Positions 18,570-27,486 of a stretch of DNA of 64,000 nucleotides are shown in pieces. The position numbers were made by a program, and so were the translations under genes. This DNA comes from Polaribacter marinaquae (lineage in GTDB: Bacteria > Bacteroidota > Bacteroidia > Flavobacteriales > Flavobacteriaceae). The first letter of the stretch is position 1, and each line of letters begins with the position of its first letter. Location of the stretch: NCBI RefSeq assembly GCF_038019025.1, contig NZ_CP150496.1, forward strand, positions 895,501-959,500. Reading direction: 5' to 3'. The notes beneath the pieces are model-generated. The model saw nothing but the letters and a program-made list of their open reading frames with translations. It had not been told where the DNA came from and made no database searches.

Positions 18570-19190
18570 TTATTTTTTCTTCTTTTTTAAACGTTTTATT
18601 TGCTTTAAATTATCACTAATTGGTGTTGCTGTAATTTCTGCTTCACCTGGAATAAAATAGAAAAAATAGGCCGAATTCTGCCCTATTTTTCTAACATCTA
18701 ATTGTTGGTTGTCTTTAAAAACAAGCGTATAATTTGGAATAATTTCTTTAGATTGATATTTATGTTTCATACCGATGCCCATACCGGTTCTCATAGAAAC
18801 AAAAAGTAAAAAAAACAAAAACATTAACGCAGGCAACAGGTTATTTTTGTCTCCCATTTTAGCATATCTCTTATCCCATTTTTCTATATTATATATCTTT
18901 TGATACCATTTTTTTACTCTAAAGTATTTATACAATTTGGGCATCCATCTAGTTAAATATAAATACAACAAACCAAACATAAATATTAGTACAAGAGATA
19001 AAACCCAATTATTTGCAAGCAAACTTATAGGAGATATTAAAGCATCTAAAATGGTTGTATAATTAAGATAAGTAACACCAAAAATTCCGTAAAAAATAGC
19101 ATCACTAACAATTCCTAAGATTATTAAATATAAATATCCAATATAAAAATAGTCTTGTAAACCTAGTTTATCTTTTTCTATTTTTATCAT
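18570..19190 (-). CDS. Membrane protein of unknown function
   Basis: The 206-residue protein has hydrophobic segments at about 15-35 ([24 protein letters not shown]), 57-82 ([22 protein letters not shown]) and 117-132 ([13 protein letters not shown]). A soluble tail of about 65 residues follows and ends in a poly-Lys stretch. It begins 3 bp after the phoH stop, so it is translationally linked to phoH. No family is recognised. The basic C-terminus ([12 protein letters not shown]) is notable and could contact nucleic acid or acidic lipids, but that is only a possibility. Confidence 0.75.
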   Translation of the reverse strand: MIKIEKDKLGLQDYFYIGYLYLIILGIVSDAIFYGIFGVTYLNYTTILDALISPISLLANNWVLSLVLIFMFGLLYLYLTRWMPKLYKYFRVKKWYQKIYNIEKWDKRYAKMGDKNNLLPALMFLFFLLFVSMRTGMGIGMKHKYQSKEIIPNYTLVFKDNQQLDVRKIGQNSAYFFYFIPGEAEITATPISDNLKQIKRLKKKKK

Positions 19191-19193
19191 TAT

Positions 19194-20147
19194 CTATTCT
19201 GTTTCTATGCTTTTGTATGCAGAAATAATTCTCTTAACCAATCTATGTCTTACAACATCTTTATCGTCTAAATAAACTTGTGCAATACCTTCAATATCTT
19301 TTAAAGCTAATAAAGATTCTTTTAAACCAGAAACTTGTTTTCTTGGTAAATCTATTTGCCCAGGATCGCCGGTAATTATAAACTTTGCGTTTTTACCCAT
19401 TCTGGTTAAAAACATTTTCATTTGATTATGAGTTGTATTTTGTGCCTCATCTAAAATTACAAAGGCATTGTCTAAGGTTCTACCTCTCATAAATGCTAAA
19501 GGCGCAATTTGAATAACTCCTTTTTCTAAATGAGATTCTAACCTTTCATGCGGAATCATATCTCTTAATGCATCATATAAAGGTTGCATATAAGGATCTA
19601 ATTTTTCTTTTAAATCTCCTGGTAAAAAACCTAAATTCTCACCAGATTCTACAGCAGGTCTTGTTAAAATAATTCTACGTACTTCTTTTTCTTTTAAAGC
19701 TTTTACAGCCAAAGCAACTGCGGTATATGTTTTACCTGTTCCTGCAGGACCAACAGCAAATAACATATCATTTTTAGCCATTAAAGAAACCATTTTACGC
19801 TGGTTTTCTGTTTGTGCTTTAATTAATCTACCGCTAACACCATGCACCAAAACATCTTTTGCTTTTTTAGAAGCACTTGTTTTTTCTTCGTTTCCATTTG
19901 ATGTTAAAATACGCTCGATACTATTTTCGTCTAATTTATTATAACGGTTATAGTATTTTATCAATCGATCTAATCGAATTTCAAACTCGTCTAAAAGTTC
20001 AGACTCGCCGTAAATTTTCATTTTAGATCCTCTTGCGACGATTTTTATCTTCGGAAAATACCTTTTTAATTGTTCTATGGTACTATTATGTGCCCCAAAA
20101 AAGTCTTTTGGGTTTATTTCTTCTAGCTCTATAATGCGTTCGTTCAA
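19194..20147 (-). CDS. phoH: PhoH-like ATPase (PhoL type)
   Basis: The 317-residue cytosolic ATPase carries Walker A GPAGTGKTYT at 133-142 and Walker B VILDEAQN at 230-237. The conserved stretches EKLDPYMQPLYDALRD and MRGRTLDNAFV are also present, as is the sensor-like FIITGDPGQIDLPRKQ. The N-terminal 100 residues include a small KH-like region (FPKIKIVARGSKMKIYGE), as in PhoL. These proteins are RNA-linked ATPases, and PhoL is often beside ybeY, which is not seen here. It heads a three-gene minus-strand unit with the membrane protein and purC and is divergent from the SAM hydroxide adenosyltransferase. Confidence 0.92.
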   Translation of the reverse strand: MNERIIELEEINPKDFFGAHNSTIEQLKRYFPKIKIVARGSKMKIYGESELLDEFEIRLDRLIKYYNRYNKLDENSIERILTSNGNEEKTSASKKAKDVLVHGVSGRLIKAQTENQRKMVSLMAKNDMLFAVGPAGTGKTYTAVALAVKALKEKEVRRIILTRPAVESGENLGFLPGDLKEKLDPYMQPLYDALRDMIPHERLESHLEKGVIQIAPLAFMRGRTLDNAFVILDEAQNTTHNQMKMFLTRMGKNAKFIITGDPGQIDLPRKQVSGLKESLLALKDIEGIAQVYLDDKDVVRHRLVKRIISAYKSIETE

Positions 20148-20276
20148 ATGTTTATTTTTTATAGATTGATATCAATTTTATTTCAACTAAAAATAGCGAA
20201 TAAAATTCCTAAAATGATTAGATTTGCGTTAAATAGTTAACAACTTTTACACAATTAATTAACAGCTAAAAAATTA

Positions 20277-21137
20277 ATGTCTCTAATTACTTTAACCACA
20301 GATTTCGGAACGAAAGATCACTTTGTAGGTGCTGTAAAAGGGGCTATTTACTCTGAACTTCCAGATGCAAAAATTGTTGATATCACACATGAAATTTCGC
20401 CATTTAACATTACAGAAACTGCGTATATTCTAAAGAATTCCTACAAAAGTTTTCCTAAAGGAACTGTGCATGTAATTGGTGTAGATTCTGAATTGAGTGA
20501 AGAAAACAAGCACATTGCGTTAGAATTGGATGGTCATTATTTTGTGTGCCCAGACAACGGAATTATTTCGATGATTGTTGCAGAATTTAAGCCAACAAAA
20601 ATTGTAGAAATCACAATTCATGATAGAATAGAAAGTAGTTTTCCAGTTTTAGAAGTTTTTGTACAAGTTGCTTGCTTTATTGCTCGTGGCGGAAATTTAA
20701 CAGTAATAGGAAGAGAAATATCAGAATATAAAACAATTATAGAAATACAGCCAAAAGTAAATCAATTACAAGATCAAATTATTGGTGGCATTGTTTATAT
20801 TGACAATTACGGAAATGTAATTACAAACATCAGTAAAAAAATGTTTCAAGAAATTGGTAAAGGAAGAAATTTCGAAATCAATGCTAAAAAACATAAGTTT
20901 ACAAAAGTGTTTTCTAAATATAACGAAGTTGCGTCTAACAGCGCTTACAGTAATCAACAATACGAAGGTCATAAATTAGCCATTTTTAACTCTGCAAATT
21001 ATATAGAAATTGCAATTTACAGAAGCAATTTAGATACTGTTGGTGGCGCTTGCTCTTTATTAGGTTTGGCATATCGAGATACTGTTACTATAAATTTTAT
21101 TAACGAGCCAAAACAAGAATTTACCACTTTAAACTAA
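20277..21137 (+). CDS. SAM hydroxide adenosyltransferase (DUF62 family)
   Basis: The 286-residue protein belongs to the fluorinase/chlorinase-like family, whose common bacterial members hydrolyse S-adenosylmethionine to adenosine and methionine. Its N-terminal domain holds LTTDFGTKDHFVGAVKGAI (6-24) with the family Asp, and VHVIGVDSE and CPDNGIISM follow. The C-terminal domain has YIDNYGNVITNIS, which binds the adenine side. No halide-binding 21-residue loop of true fluorinases is evident, so the hydrolase role is favoured. It heads a plus-strand run that ends in gldF-gldG, with a 3-bp gap to the next gene. Confidence 0.88.
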   Translation: MSLITLTTDFGTKDHFVGAVKGAIYSELPDAKIVDITHEISPFNITETAYILKNSYKSFPKGTVHVIGVDSELSEENKHIALELDGHYFVCPDNGIISMIVAEFKPTKIVEITIHDRIESSFPVLEVFVQVACFIARGGNLTVIGREISEYKTIIEIQPKVNQLQDQIIGGIVYIDNYGNVITNISKKMFQEIGKGRNFEINAKKHKFTKVFSKYNEVASNSAYSNQQYEGHKLAIFNSANYIEIAIYRSNLDTVGGACSLLGLAYRDTVTINFINEPKQEFTTLN

Positions 21138-21140
21138 ACT

Positions 21141-21437
21141 ATGTTTGTAAGAATTGTAAAGATGAGTTTTCATCAGAAACACATACCTACTTTTTTATCA
21201 ATTTTTGAAGAAAAAAAAGAATTTATAAGAGGTTCTAAAGGTTGCCAATTATTAGAATTATATCAAGATAAAAACAACCCAGATATCTTTTTTACATATT
21301 CTTATTGGAACGAAGAACAAGATTTAGAAAACTACAGAAACTCGGCACTTTTTAAGGATGTTTGGGCAAAAACAAAAGTTTTTTTTAACGATAAACCTGC
21401 TGCTTGGAGTGTCGACAAAAAAGTTAGCTTACAATAA
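21141..21437 (+). CDS. Antibiotic biosynthesis monooxygenase (ABM) domain protein
   Basis: The 98-residue single-domain protein has the dimeric ferredoxin-like fold of the ABM/YgiN family. Visible features are MFVRIVKMSFHQK at the first strand, FIRGSKGCQLLELYQD in the centre (the G-x-x-G-C-x-x-x-x-x-y pattern) and FFTYSYWNEEQDLENYRNSALF before the last strand. YgiN-type proteins oxidise quinols. Others act as small heme- or polyketide-modifying enzymes, and many have no known role. It is tightly packed between the SAM hydroxide adenosyltransferase and an acetyltransferase gene, with gaps of 3 and 0 bp. Confidence 0.85.
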   Translation: MFVRIVKMSFHQKHIPTFLSIFEEKKEFIRGSKGCQLLELYQDKNNPDIFFTYSYWNEEQDLENYRNSALFKDVWAKTKVFFNDKPAAWSVDKKVSLQ

Positions 21438-21959
21438 ATGAGTTTTAACTTCACTGAATATCCGATTTTAAAAACCGAAAGATTAATTTTAAGAAAAGCA
21501 ACCGATTTAGATATTGCCGTTGTTTTAGAATTAAGATCTAGTGAAGAAATTAATAAGTTTGTAGGTACAAAAAGAATTCAGAATTTAGAAGAAGCATCTG
21601 CATTTATAAACTCTTGTAATTCTTTATATGATCAGCATAAAAGAATCTTTTGGTTAATTGAGTTTCAAAATCAAGTAATAGGCAGTATTGTGTTACATAA
21701 CATTTCTAAAGTTGGTGCATACGCAGAAATCGGCTATAAACTAAAGCCAAACTTTCAGCAAAAAGGAATTATGACTGAAGCTTTGCAAAAAGTAATTACC
21801 TTTGGATTTGATAAATTAGCATTAACAACCATAGAAGCTTTTACGCATAAAAATAATATTGCTTCGATAGCGTTATTAGAAAAAAATGGTTTTGTTTTTT
21901 TACCAAAAAGAAAATGTATCACATTTAATTACAATAGAATCTTTAAAATTAGAAAGTAA
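21438..21959 (+). CDS. GNAT family N-acetyltransferase (RimJ/RimL-like)
   Basis: The 173-residue acetyltransferase opens with PILKTERLILRKATDLD, typical of the RimJ/RimL/SpeG-like group. Its acetyl-CoA pyrophosphate loop KPNFQQKGIMTEAL lies at about 107-120. The helix-strand FDKLALTTIEAFTHKNNIASIALLEKNGF is the standard C-terminal GNAT signature. Targets range from ribosomal protein N-termini to small amines, and the sequence does not decide. The start codon directly follows the stop of the ABM gene, which shows translational linkage. Confidence 0.88.
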   Translation: MSFNFTEYPILKTERLILRKATDLDIAVVLELRSSEEINKFVGTKRIQNLEEASAFINSCNSLYDQHKRIFWLIEFQNQVIGSIVLHNISKVGAYAEIGYKLKPNFQQKGIMTEALQKVITFGFDKLALTTIEAFTHKNNIASIALLEKNGFVFLPKRKCITFNYNRIFKIRK

Positions 21960-21967
21960 ATTATAGA

Positions 21968-22684
21968 ATGATTGCAATACTAAAAAAAGAATTCAATTCG
22001 TTTTTTTCGAGTCCGATAGCATATTTGGTTATCGGCGTCTTTTTATTAATTAACGGCTTATTTTTGTGGGTTTTTAAAGACGATTTTAATATTTTAAATG
22101 CTGGTTTTGCAGATTTAAATCCGTTTTTTTATTTAGCTCCTTGGGTATTTTTATTTCTAATTCCTGCAATTACCATGAAAAGTTTTGCTGATGAATTTAG
22201 CAATGGCACCATAGAACTATTAAAAACGAAACCAATTTCTAATTGGCAAATAGTATTAGGTAAATTTTCTGCTTCTTTAATTTTAGTAATTATAGCTATT
22301 TTACCAACATTAACTTATGTATACACAGTGTACCAATTAGGCAGTTCTGTTGGCAATTTAGATGTTGGTGCAACCATTGGTTCTTACATCGGCTTGTTGC
22401 TTTTAGCAGCAACCTATACTGCAATTGGCCTGTTTACATCTACCATATCAAAAAACCAAATAGTTGCATTTATATTAGGTGTTTTAATCACTTTTTTACT
22501 TTTTTATGGTTTTGATGCCATTTCAGTTTCTTTAGACAACAATTATGTTATTAAGAAATTAGGTATTAACGAACACTATAAAAGTATATCTAGAGGCGTT
22601 ATAGATACTAGAGATATTATTTACTTTTTAAGCATTACATTTTTCTTTTTATTCATTACAAAAACGCATTTAGAAAATGAATAA
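21968..22684 (+). CDS. gldF: Gliding-motility ABC permease GldF
   Basis: GldF is an ABC-2 permease. In Flavobacterium johnsoniae gldA, gldF and gldG are needed for gliding. The 238-residue protein begins MIAILKKEFNSFFSSPIAYLVIGVF and has six membrane segments. The conserved MKSFADEFSNGTIELLKTKPIS loop lies at about 65-90. It overlaps gldG by 8 bp, the arrangement known in the family. No gldA ATPase is adjacent, and in related genomes gldA also lies elsewhere. Polaribacter-like genomes carry these genes even where gliding is not obvious, so motility is not proven. Confidence 0.92.
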   Translation: MIAILKKEFNSFFSSPIAYLVIGVFLLINGLFLWVFKDDFNILNAGFADLNPFFYLAPWVFLFLIPAITMKSFADEFSNGTIELLKTKPISNWQIVLGKFSASLILVIIAILPTLTYVYTVYQLGSSVGNLDVGATIGSYIGLLLLAATYTAIGLFTSTISKNQIVAFILGVLITFLLFYGFDAISVSLDNNYVIKKLGINEHYKSISRGVIDTRDIIYFLSITFFFLFITKTHLENE

Positions 22685-24317
22685 ATCTATAAAAAACATA
22701 TCGATTGTAATTGTTTTATTGATAAGCATCAACCTACTAAATCAGTCTTTTTATAAAAGATTTGATATTACAAAAGACAAAAGATACACTTTATCTGAAA
22801 CCACTAAAAGCAGTATTGCTAAGGTTGATAAAAACTTATTTATAACGGTTTATCTAGAAGGAGATTTTCCATCAGAATTTAAACGATTACAAGTAGAAAC
22901 TCAACAATATTTAGAAGAATTGTCTTCGGAAAATTCGAGAATTAAAATCAATTTCGAAAATCCAGACAATCAAAGAGAAGCCTTGATAAAAAAAGGTATG
23001 ATGCCTAGTCAACTAACGGTAGAAGAAGATGGTAAAATGTCGGAAGCTATTATTTTTCCGTGGGCAGAAGTTAGTTTGGGCTCTAAGTCTACCGTTGTAT
23101 CATTATTACCAAACGCCATTGTAGCATCACAAGAAGAACAATTGCAAAAAGCTATTGAAAATTTAGAATATAGTTTTACAAATGCCATACATACTATTCA
23201 ATTAAAAACACAGAAAAAAGTAGGTATAATTACTGGTAACGGAGAATTAAAAGATATTTATCAGTATAGTTTTTTAAGTGAGGTTGCAAAAAAATACCGA
23301 TTAGCAAAATTCACTTTAGATTCTGTAGAAAGTAATGCTAACAAAACTTTACAAGATTTAACTAATTTAGATTTGGCAATAATTGCAAAACCTACAATAA
23401 AATTTACAGATAAAGAAAAGTTTGTTTTAGATCAGTTTATTACCAACGGAGGTAAAACTTTATGGATGATTGATAATGTGCAAGCAGATCAAGATAGTTT
23501 GGTTAATTCGGGTAAAATACTAGCGTATCCAAGAGATTTAGGTCTTACAAACTTATTGTTTTCTTACGGAATTCGAATAAACACAAGTTTGATAAAAGAT
23601 TTATACTCGGCAAAAATACCGGTTGCTACAGGGCAAGTTGCAAATCAACCACAGTTTAAAAATTTAGATTGGTTTTACCATCCATTAGTTAACGGAAATC
23701 CGAATCACACAATTACCAAAAACGTTTCTCCGGTTAGATTACAATTTGCTAACCAAATAGACACTCTTAAAAACAACATAAAAAAAACACCTTTATTGGT
23801 TAGTTCTTTATTAACACAAAAAGTAGGAACTCCTAAAATTATAGAATTGCAATCTATTGCTGATGAAGTTATAGAAACAGATTATAAAGGAGGTCATCAG
23901 TTATTTGCTGTTTTACTAGAAGGTTCTTTTAATTCGGCATACAAAAACAGAGTAAAACCTTTTAAAACATCACTCTTAAAAGAGAAATCTAAACCAAATA
24001 AAATGATTGTAATTTCTGATGGAGATATTGGTAAAAATCAAATTTTGAAAGGACAACCTTACGATTTGGCTAGAGATAAATGGACCAATCAGCAATTTGG
24101 CAACAAAGATTTCTTATTAAATACTGTAGATTATTTATTAGATGACGCAGGTTTGTTAAAATTAAGAAACAAAAGCTTAAAAATTAAAATGTTAGACAAA
24201 CAAAAAGCTTATAAAGAAAGAACTTTTTGGCAATTTTTAAACCTAATATTACCTTTAATTTTATTGTTTGCTTTTGGTCTTACCTTTAATTTCCTAAGAA
24301 AAAGGAAATACAGTTAA
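22677..24317 (+). CDS. gldG: Gliding-motility ABC auxiliary protein GldG
   Basis: The 546-residue protein has an N-terminal membrane anchor (NISIVIVLLISINLLNQSF) and a long extracytoplasmic region beginning FDITKDKRYTLSETTKSSI, the GldG signature. It contains an IFT52-like/ABC-type uncharacterised domain (KVGIITGNGEL, FVLDQFITNGGKTLWMIDNV). It ends in a second anchor (FWQFLNLILPLILLFAFGLTF) followed by basic residues. It forms the Gld ABC complex with GldF and GldA. It converges on the epimerase-like gene with a 5-bp gap. Confidence 0.93.
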   Translation: MNKSIKNISIVIVLLISINLLNQSFYKRFDITKDKRYTLSETTKSSIAKVDKNLFITVYLEGDFPSEFKRLQVETQQYLEELSSENSRIKINFENPDNQREALIKKGMMPSQLTVEEDGKMSEAIIFPWAEVSLGSKSTVVSLLPNAIVASQEEQLQKAIENLEYSFTNAIHTIQLKTQKKVGIITGNGELKDIYQYSFLSEVAKKYRLAKFTLDSVESNANKTLQDLTNLDLAIIAKPTIKFTDKEKFVLDQFITNGGKTLWMIDNVQADQDSLVNSGKILAYPRDLGLTNLLFSYGIRINTSLIKDLYSAKIPVATGQVANQPQFKNLDWFYHPLVNGNPNHTITKNVSPVRLQFANQIDTLKNNIKKTPLLVSSLLTQKVGTPKIIELQSIADEVIETDYKGGHQLFAVLLEGSFNSAYKNRVKPFKTSLLKEKSKPNKMIVISDGDIGKNQILKGQPYDLARDKWTNQQFGNKDFLLNTVDYLLDDAGLLKLRNKSLKIKMLDKQKAYKERTFWQFLNLILPLILLFAFGLTFNFLRKRKYS

Positions 24318-24322
24318 TAGAT

Positions 24323-25084
24323 TTATATGGATAATAAATCGTCGTGAATAAAAGTATAATCTAAAGTTTTTTGTAGTTTTTCTGACGAAATAATTTTCCA
24401 TTTATAGACATCATTATTTTCAAATTCTGGCGTTTCAAAATCTCTACTTAATTTGGCAATTGTATAAAATTCTCTTCTTGTAGGATGATGATTAGAGCAC
24501 GCATTAAAAGTAGTATTCCAACAATTTTGAGCTACAATTTCATGCATAATTTCTATACAATCTTCTCTATGAATCATATTTACAAAACCTTTTGGCTGCG
24601 GAATTTTTTTATCGTTTTTAAACCAATTAGAAGGATGTCTTTCGCCACCAAATAAACCAGCAAAACGAATTATAGTTGTTTCGAAAAAATTATTTTCTCT
24701 AAATAAATTTTCGATAGCTGTTAGCGGTGTATTTAACACTGCATCTTCTTCTGTAACCACTTTATTTAAACTGTCATAAACAGAAGTAGAACTTATAAAA
24801 ATCACTTTTTGAACACTAGAATTTTGAATCTGAGATATCAAATTTTCGAAACCATCAATATCTTTTGAGGTAATTGCAATAATTAAAATATCGGTATTTA
24901 AAAAAGTATCAAACTCTTCAAATTCAGAAATATTTACGATATAAGACTCTATATCTAAAGCCTCTAAATCTGTTATTTTTTCTTCGGATGTTGTAGATCC
25001 TTTTACAAAATATCCTTCCTCTAAAAAAGAAACTGCTAAAGGTTTCCCTAACCAACCACAACCAAGAATGCTAACATTTTTCAT
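24323..25084 (-). CDS. NAD(P)-binding epimerase/dehydratase-like protein (SDR, YeeZ-like)
   Basis: The 253-residue protein has a Rossmann fold with the N-terminal dinucleotide motif ILGCGWLGKPLA (residues 6-17). The central pattern FISSTSVYDSLNKVVTEEDAV provides the catalytic Ser and the Tyr position, though without the classical YxxxK nearby (the extended SDR Lys is not obvious). RFAGLFGGERHPSNWF follows, then HREDCIEIMHEIV. This matches the YeeZ-like atypical SDR group, whose members are often annotated as nucleoside-diphosphate-sugar epimerases without proof. It is a single gene, convergent with gldG. Confidence 0.82.
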   Translation of the reverse strand: MKNVSILGCGWLGKPLAVSFLEEGYFVKGSTTSEEKITDLEALDIESYIVNISEFEEFDTFLNTDILIIAITSKDIDGFENLISQIQNSSVQKVIFISSTSVYDSLNKVVTEEDAVLNTPLTAIENLFRENNFFETTIIRFAGLFGGERHPSNWFKNDKKIPQPKGFVNMIHREDCIEIMHEIVAQNCWNTTFNACSNHHPTRREFYTIAKLSRDFETPEFENNDVYKWKIISSEKLQKTLDYTFIHDDLLSI

Positions 25085-25181
25085 TATCTCTAGATTTATT
25101 ATTCAGCAAAAATACAAATCCTTTTTAATGTTTCCTTAATGTTATTTAATTAGTAAATAAATAAAATAAGTTTAAAATTCA

Positions 25182-25207
25182 CAATATTAATCGTAATATT
25201 GCAATAT
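25182..25207. promoter_or_regulatory. Overlapping palindromes upstream of ACR3 (ArsR-type operator candidate)
   Basis: CAATATTA-ATCG-TAATATTG (25182-25201) is a perfect 8-bp inverted repeat. ATATTGCAATAT (25196-25207) is a perfect 12-bp palindrome overlapping it. The pair lies 63-88 bp before the ACR3 start, where an arsenic-responsive ArsR/SmtB repressor would be expected to bind A/T-rich dyads. No arsR gene lies in the window, so a regulator encoded elsewhere would have to act here. Confidence 0.55.
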
Positions 25208-25269
25208 AACTAAACACTATAATATCAGTAACTTTTTACACGCTAACAAACTTTAAATTCGATTAAAAA

Positions 25270-26316
25270 ATGAATAAAAAAAAACTTAGTTTTTTAGATA
25301 GAAACTTAACCTTATGGATTTTTATAGCAATGGCTATAGGTGTTGGTTTAGGGTACTTTATACCTACCTTTCCAAATTTTATAGACTCTTTTAGCAGTGG
25401 CACTACTAATATTCCAATTGCTATTGGTTTAATTTTAATGATGTATCCACCATTAGCAAAGGTAAATTATGCACTTTTACCTAAAGTATTTAGAAATATT
25501 AAAATACTATCTATTTCTTTAATTTTAAATTGGATAATTGGTCCGGTGTTAATGTTTATTTTGGCTATTGTATTCTTAAGCGATTATCCAGAATATATGG
25601 TCGGTATAATTCTAATAGGATTGGCAAGATGTATTGCAATGGTGTTAGTTTGGAATGATCTTGCCGAAGGTAGCAGCGAATATGGAGCAGGATTGGTTGC
25701 CTTAAATAGTATTTTTCAAGTTTTTGCTTATAGTTTTTATGCTTGGTTATTTATAACTGTATTGCCTCCTTATTTTGGTTTTGAAGGTGCAATCGTTGAC
25801 ATTTCTATTGGAACAATTGCAGAAAGTGTTGCCATTTATTTGGGAATTCCTTTTTTATTAGGAATTTTAAGTAGATTAATTTTAGTAAAGTTAAAAGGAG
25901 AAGAATGGTATACCAATAAATTTATTCCAACAATTTCTCCAATCACCTTAATTGCGCTATTATTTACAATTATTGTTATGTTTTCTTTAAAAGGAGAATT
26001 AATCGTTCAAATACCAATGGATGTTTTAATAATTGCTATTCCGTTACTTATTTATTTTAGTTTAATGTTTATTATTGGCTTCTTTTTTACAAAAGCTACA
26101 GGTGCAGATTATGACAAAACTACAGCAGTTGCTTTTACTGCAGCTGGTAATAATTTCGAATTAGCAATAGCAGTTGCTATTGCTGTTTTTGGTTTAAATT
26201 CCGGTCAAGCTTTTACAGGCGTTATTGGCCCTTTAGTTGAAGTTCCAGCTCTAATTCTATTAGTGCGTGTTTCTTTTTGGTTAAGAAACAAATATTTTAC
26301 TAAGAGTAAAGCATAA
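25270..26316 (+). CDS. acr3: ACR3-family arsenite efflux permease
   Basis: ACR3 proteins export arsenite (and sometimes antimonite) using the proton motive force. The 348-residue protein has about ten membrane helices and the two family hallmarks. One is the essential Cys in [26 protein letters not shown] (Cys121), and the other is the intramembrane Glu in [19 protein letters not shown] near residue 299. The usual arsR and arsC partners are absent on both sides, so it is an orphan pump with a palindromic upstream region. It is followed by a probable terminator hairpin. Confidence 0.93.
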   Translation: MNKKKLSFLDRNLTLWIFIAMAIGVGLGYFIPTFPNFIDSFSSGTTNIPIAIGLILMMYPPLAKVNYALLPKVFRNIKILSISLILNWIIGPVLMFILAIVFLSDYPEYMVGIILIGLARCIAMVLVWNDLAEGSSEYGAGLVALNSIFQVFAYSFYAWLFITVLPPYFGFEGAIVDISIGTIAESVAIYLGIPFLLGILSRLILVKLKGEEWYTNKFIPTISPITLIALLFTIIVMFSLKGELIVQIPMDVLIIAIPLLIYFSLMFIIGFFFTKATGADYDKTTAVAFTAAGNNFELAIAVAIAVFGLNSGQAFTGVIGPLVEVPALILLVRVSFWLRNKYFTKSKA

Positions 26317-26319
26317 AAA

Positions 26320-26368
26320 AATATGCTAAAAAGCGATTGAAATGTACTTTTTAATAGCATATTATTTT
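26320..26368 (+). terminator. Probable terminator of ACR3 gene
   Basis: AATATGCTA (26320-26328) pairs with TAGCATATT (26355-26363) and is followed by ATTTT. The inner AAAAG/CTTTT can extend the stem. It separates ACR3 from the DUF2911 gene. Confidence 0.55.
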
Positions 26369-26383
26369 AAGTTTTTATTAACA

Positions 26384-26411
26384 TTTTGCTTTTTTTGAAA
26401 TTGTAATTTTG
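26384..26411 (+). promoter_or_regulatory. Candidate promoter of DUF2911 gene
   Basis: TAATTTTG at 26404-26411 fits the TAnnTTTG -7 box, and TTTTG at 26384-26388 lies 15 bp upstream, slightly short of the ideal spacing. The predicted start lies about 25 nt before the ATG at 26442. Confidence 0.45.
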
Positions 26412-26441
26412 AAACTATAAAAACTAAATAATACTTATAAA

Positions 26442-27290
26442 ATGAAAAAAATTATATTATCATTATTTGTAGCTGCTTTTGCTTTTTCTTCAAATGCACA
26501 AATAAAAACTCCAGCACCAAGTCCTTTTCAAAAAATTGAGCAAGCTGTTGGCTTAACAGATGTTACTATTGAGTATTCTAGACCAAGTATGAAAGGTAGA
26601 AAGATTTTTGGTGGTTTAGAAGACTACGGAAAAGTATGGAGAACCGGAGCTAATGAAAACACGAAAGTTACGTTTTCTACTGATTTTATGATTGATGGAA
26701 AAAAATTAAATAAAGGTACCTACGCTTTGTACACAATTCCTGGTCAAAAAAATTGGGATATCATTTTATATTCTGATGCAACAAATTGGGGAAATCCTGC
26801 AAAATGGGATGAAGCTAAAGTAGCTGCTAAAGTAACAGTTGCCGCACAAGATATACCAATGGTAATTGAAACATTTACAATTAGTTTTGATGATTTGACA
26901 AATAATTCTGCAGTAATTGGTATTATGTGGGAAAACACGTATGTTGGTTTAAAGTTTGAAACTCCAACTGACACTATGGTTTCTAAAAATATAGAAAAAT
27001 TGATGAGCGGGCCATCTGCAAACGATATGTATGCAGCCGCATCTTATTACTTAGAAGCAGGTAAAGACATTAATAAAGCAAAAACTTGGATTGATAAAGC
27101 GGTTGCAATGTCTGCAAATGCTCCTAAATTCTGGTATTTACGTAAACAATCTTTAATTCATGCAAAAGCAGGAAACAAGAAAAGTGCAATTGCTGCTGCT
27201 AAACAATCTTTAAAATATGCAGAAATAGCAAAAAATGCAGGTTATATAAAAATGAATAAGGCTTCTTTAAAAGAATGGGGTGCAATTTAA
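26442..27290 (+). CDS. Secreted DUF2911 protein with C-terminal TPR-like helices
   Basis: The 282-residue exported protein has a signal peptide ending at SNAQ (about 20). The DUF2911 domain follows at about 28-185, with the family pattern VTIEYSRPSMKGRKIFGGLEDYGKVWRTGANENTKVTF, then KGTYALYTIPG and a GIMWENTYVGLKFE strand. The C-terminal 90 residues are helical repeats (ANDMYAAASYYLEAGKDINKAKTWIDKAVAM) that look like tetratricopeptide units. DUF2911 proteins are abundant in Bacteroidota, and their role is unknown. Periplasmic or surface location is likely. The gene has its own promoter candidate and a strong terminator. Confidence 0.88.
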   Translation: MKKIILSLFVAAFAFSSNAQIKTPAPSPFQKIEQAVGLTDVTIEYSRPSMKGRKIFGGLEDYGKVWRTGANENTKVTFSTDFMIDGKKLNKGTYALYTIPGQKNWDIILYSDATNWGNPAKWDEAKVAAKVTVAAQDIPMVIETFTISFDDLTNNSAVIGIMWENTYVGLKFETPTDTMVSKNIEKLMSGPSANDMYAAASYYLEAGKDINKAKTWIDKAVAMSANAPKFWYLRKQSLIHAKAGNKKSAIAAAKQSLKYAEIAKNAGYIKMNKASLKEWGAI

Positions 27291-27310
27291 TACTGCTTTA
27301 CATACTTTAT

Positions 27311-27346
27311 AAAAAAATCTCGAACGTTTGTTTCGAGATTTTTTTT
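27311..27346 (+). terminator. Intrinsic terminator after DUF2911 gene
   Basis: TCTCGAA (27318-27324) pairs with TTCGAGA (27332-27338) around a 7-base loop, with an A run before and a run of eight T after. Confidence 0.85.
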
Positions 27347-27440
27347 GGTTAATTTTTAAATTATAAACATCTAAAAATCAATAATTAAAACATTACATGT
27401 TGTATTCTTTTAAAAAAGTTTACTTTTATTTTCTAGAAAG

Positions 27441-27469
27441 TGTCACATTTTAAAAAGCTTTTTGTCTAT
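27441..27469 (+). promoter_or_regulatory. ECF-type promoter of the sigma-factor operon
   Basis: TGTCAC (27441-27446) and GTCTAT (27464-27469) are separated by exactly 17 bp. This is the -35/-10 layout of extracytoplasmic-function sigma promoters and differs from the TAnnTTTG promoters elsewhere in the window. The gene it precedes encodes an ECF sigma factor, which suggests self-activation. The predicted RNA start is about 10 nt before the TTG start codon at 27487. Confidence 0.65.
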
Positions 27470-27486
27470 AGAATAGAACCATTTTA

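Noticed and set aside
27380..27460. Short ATG frame of 18 codons before the sigma gene
   Set aside because: It is too short and overlaps the ECF-type promoter, and nothing supports translation.
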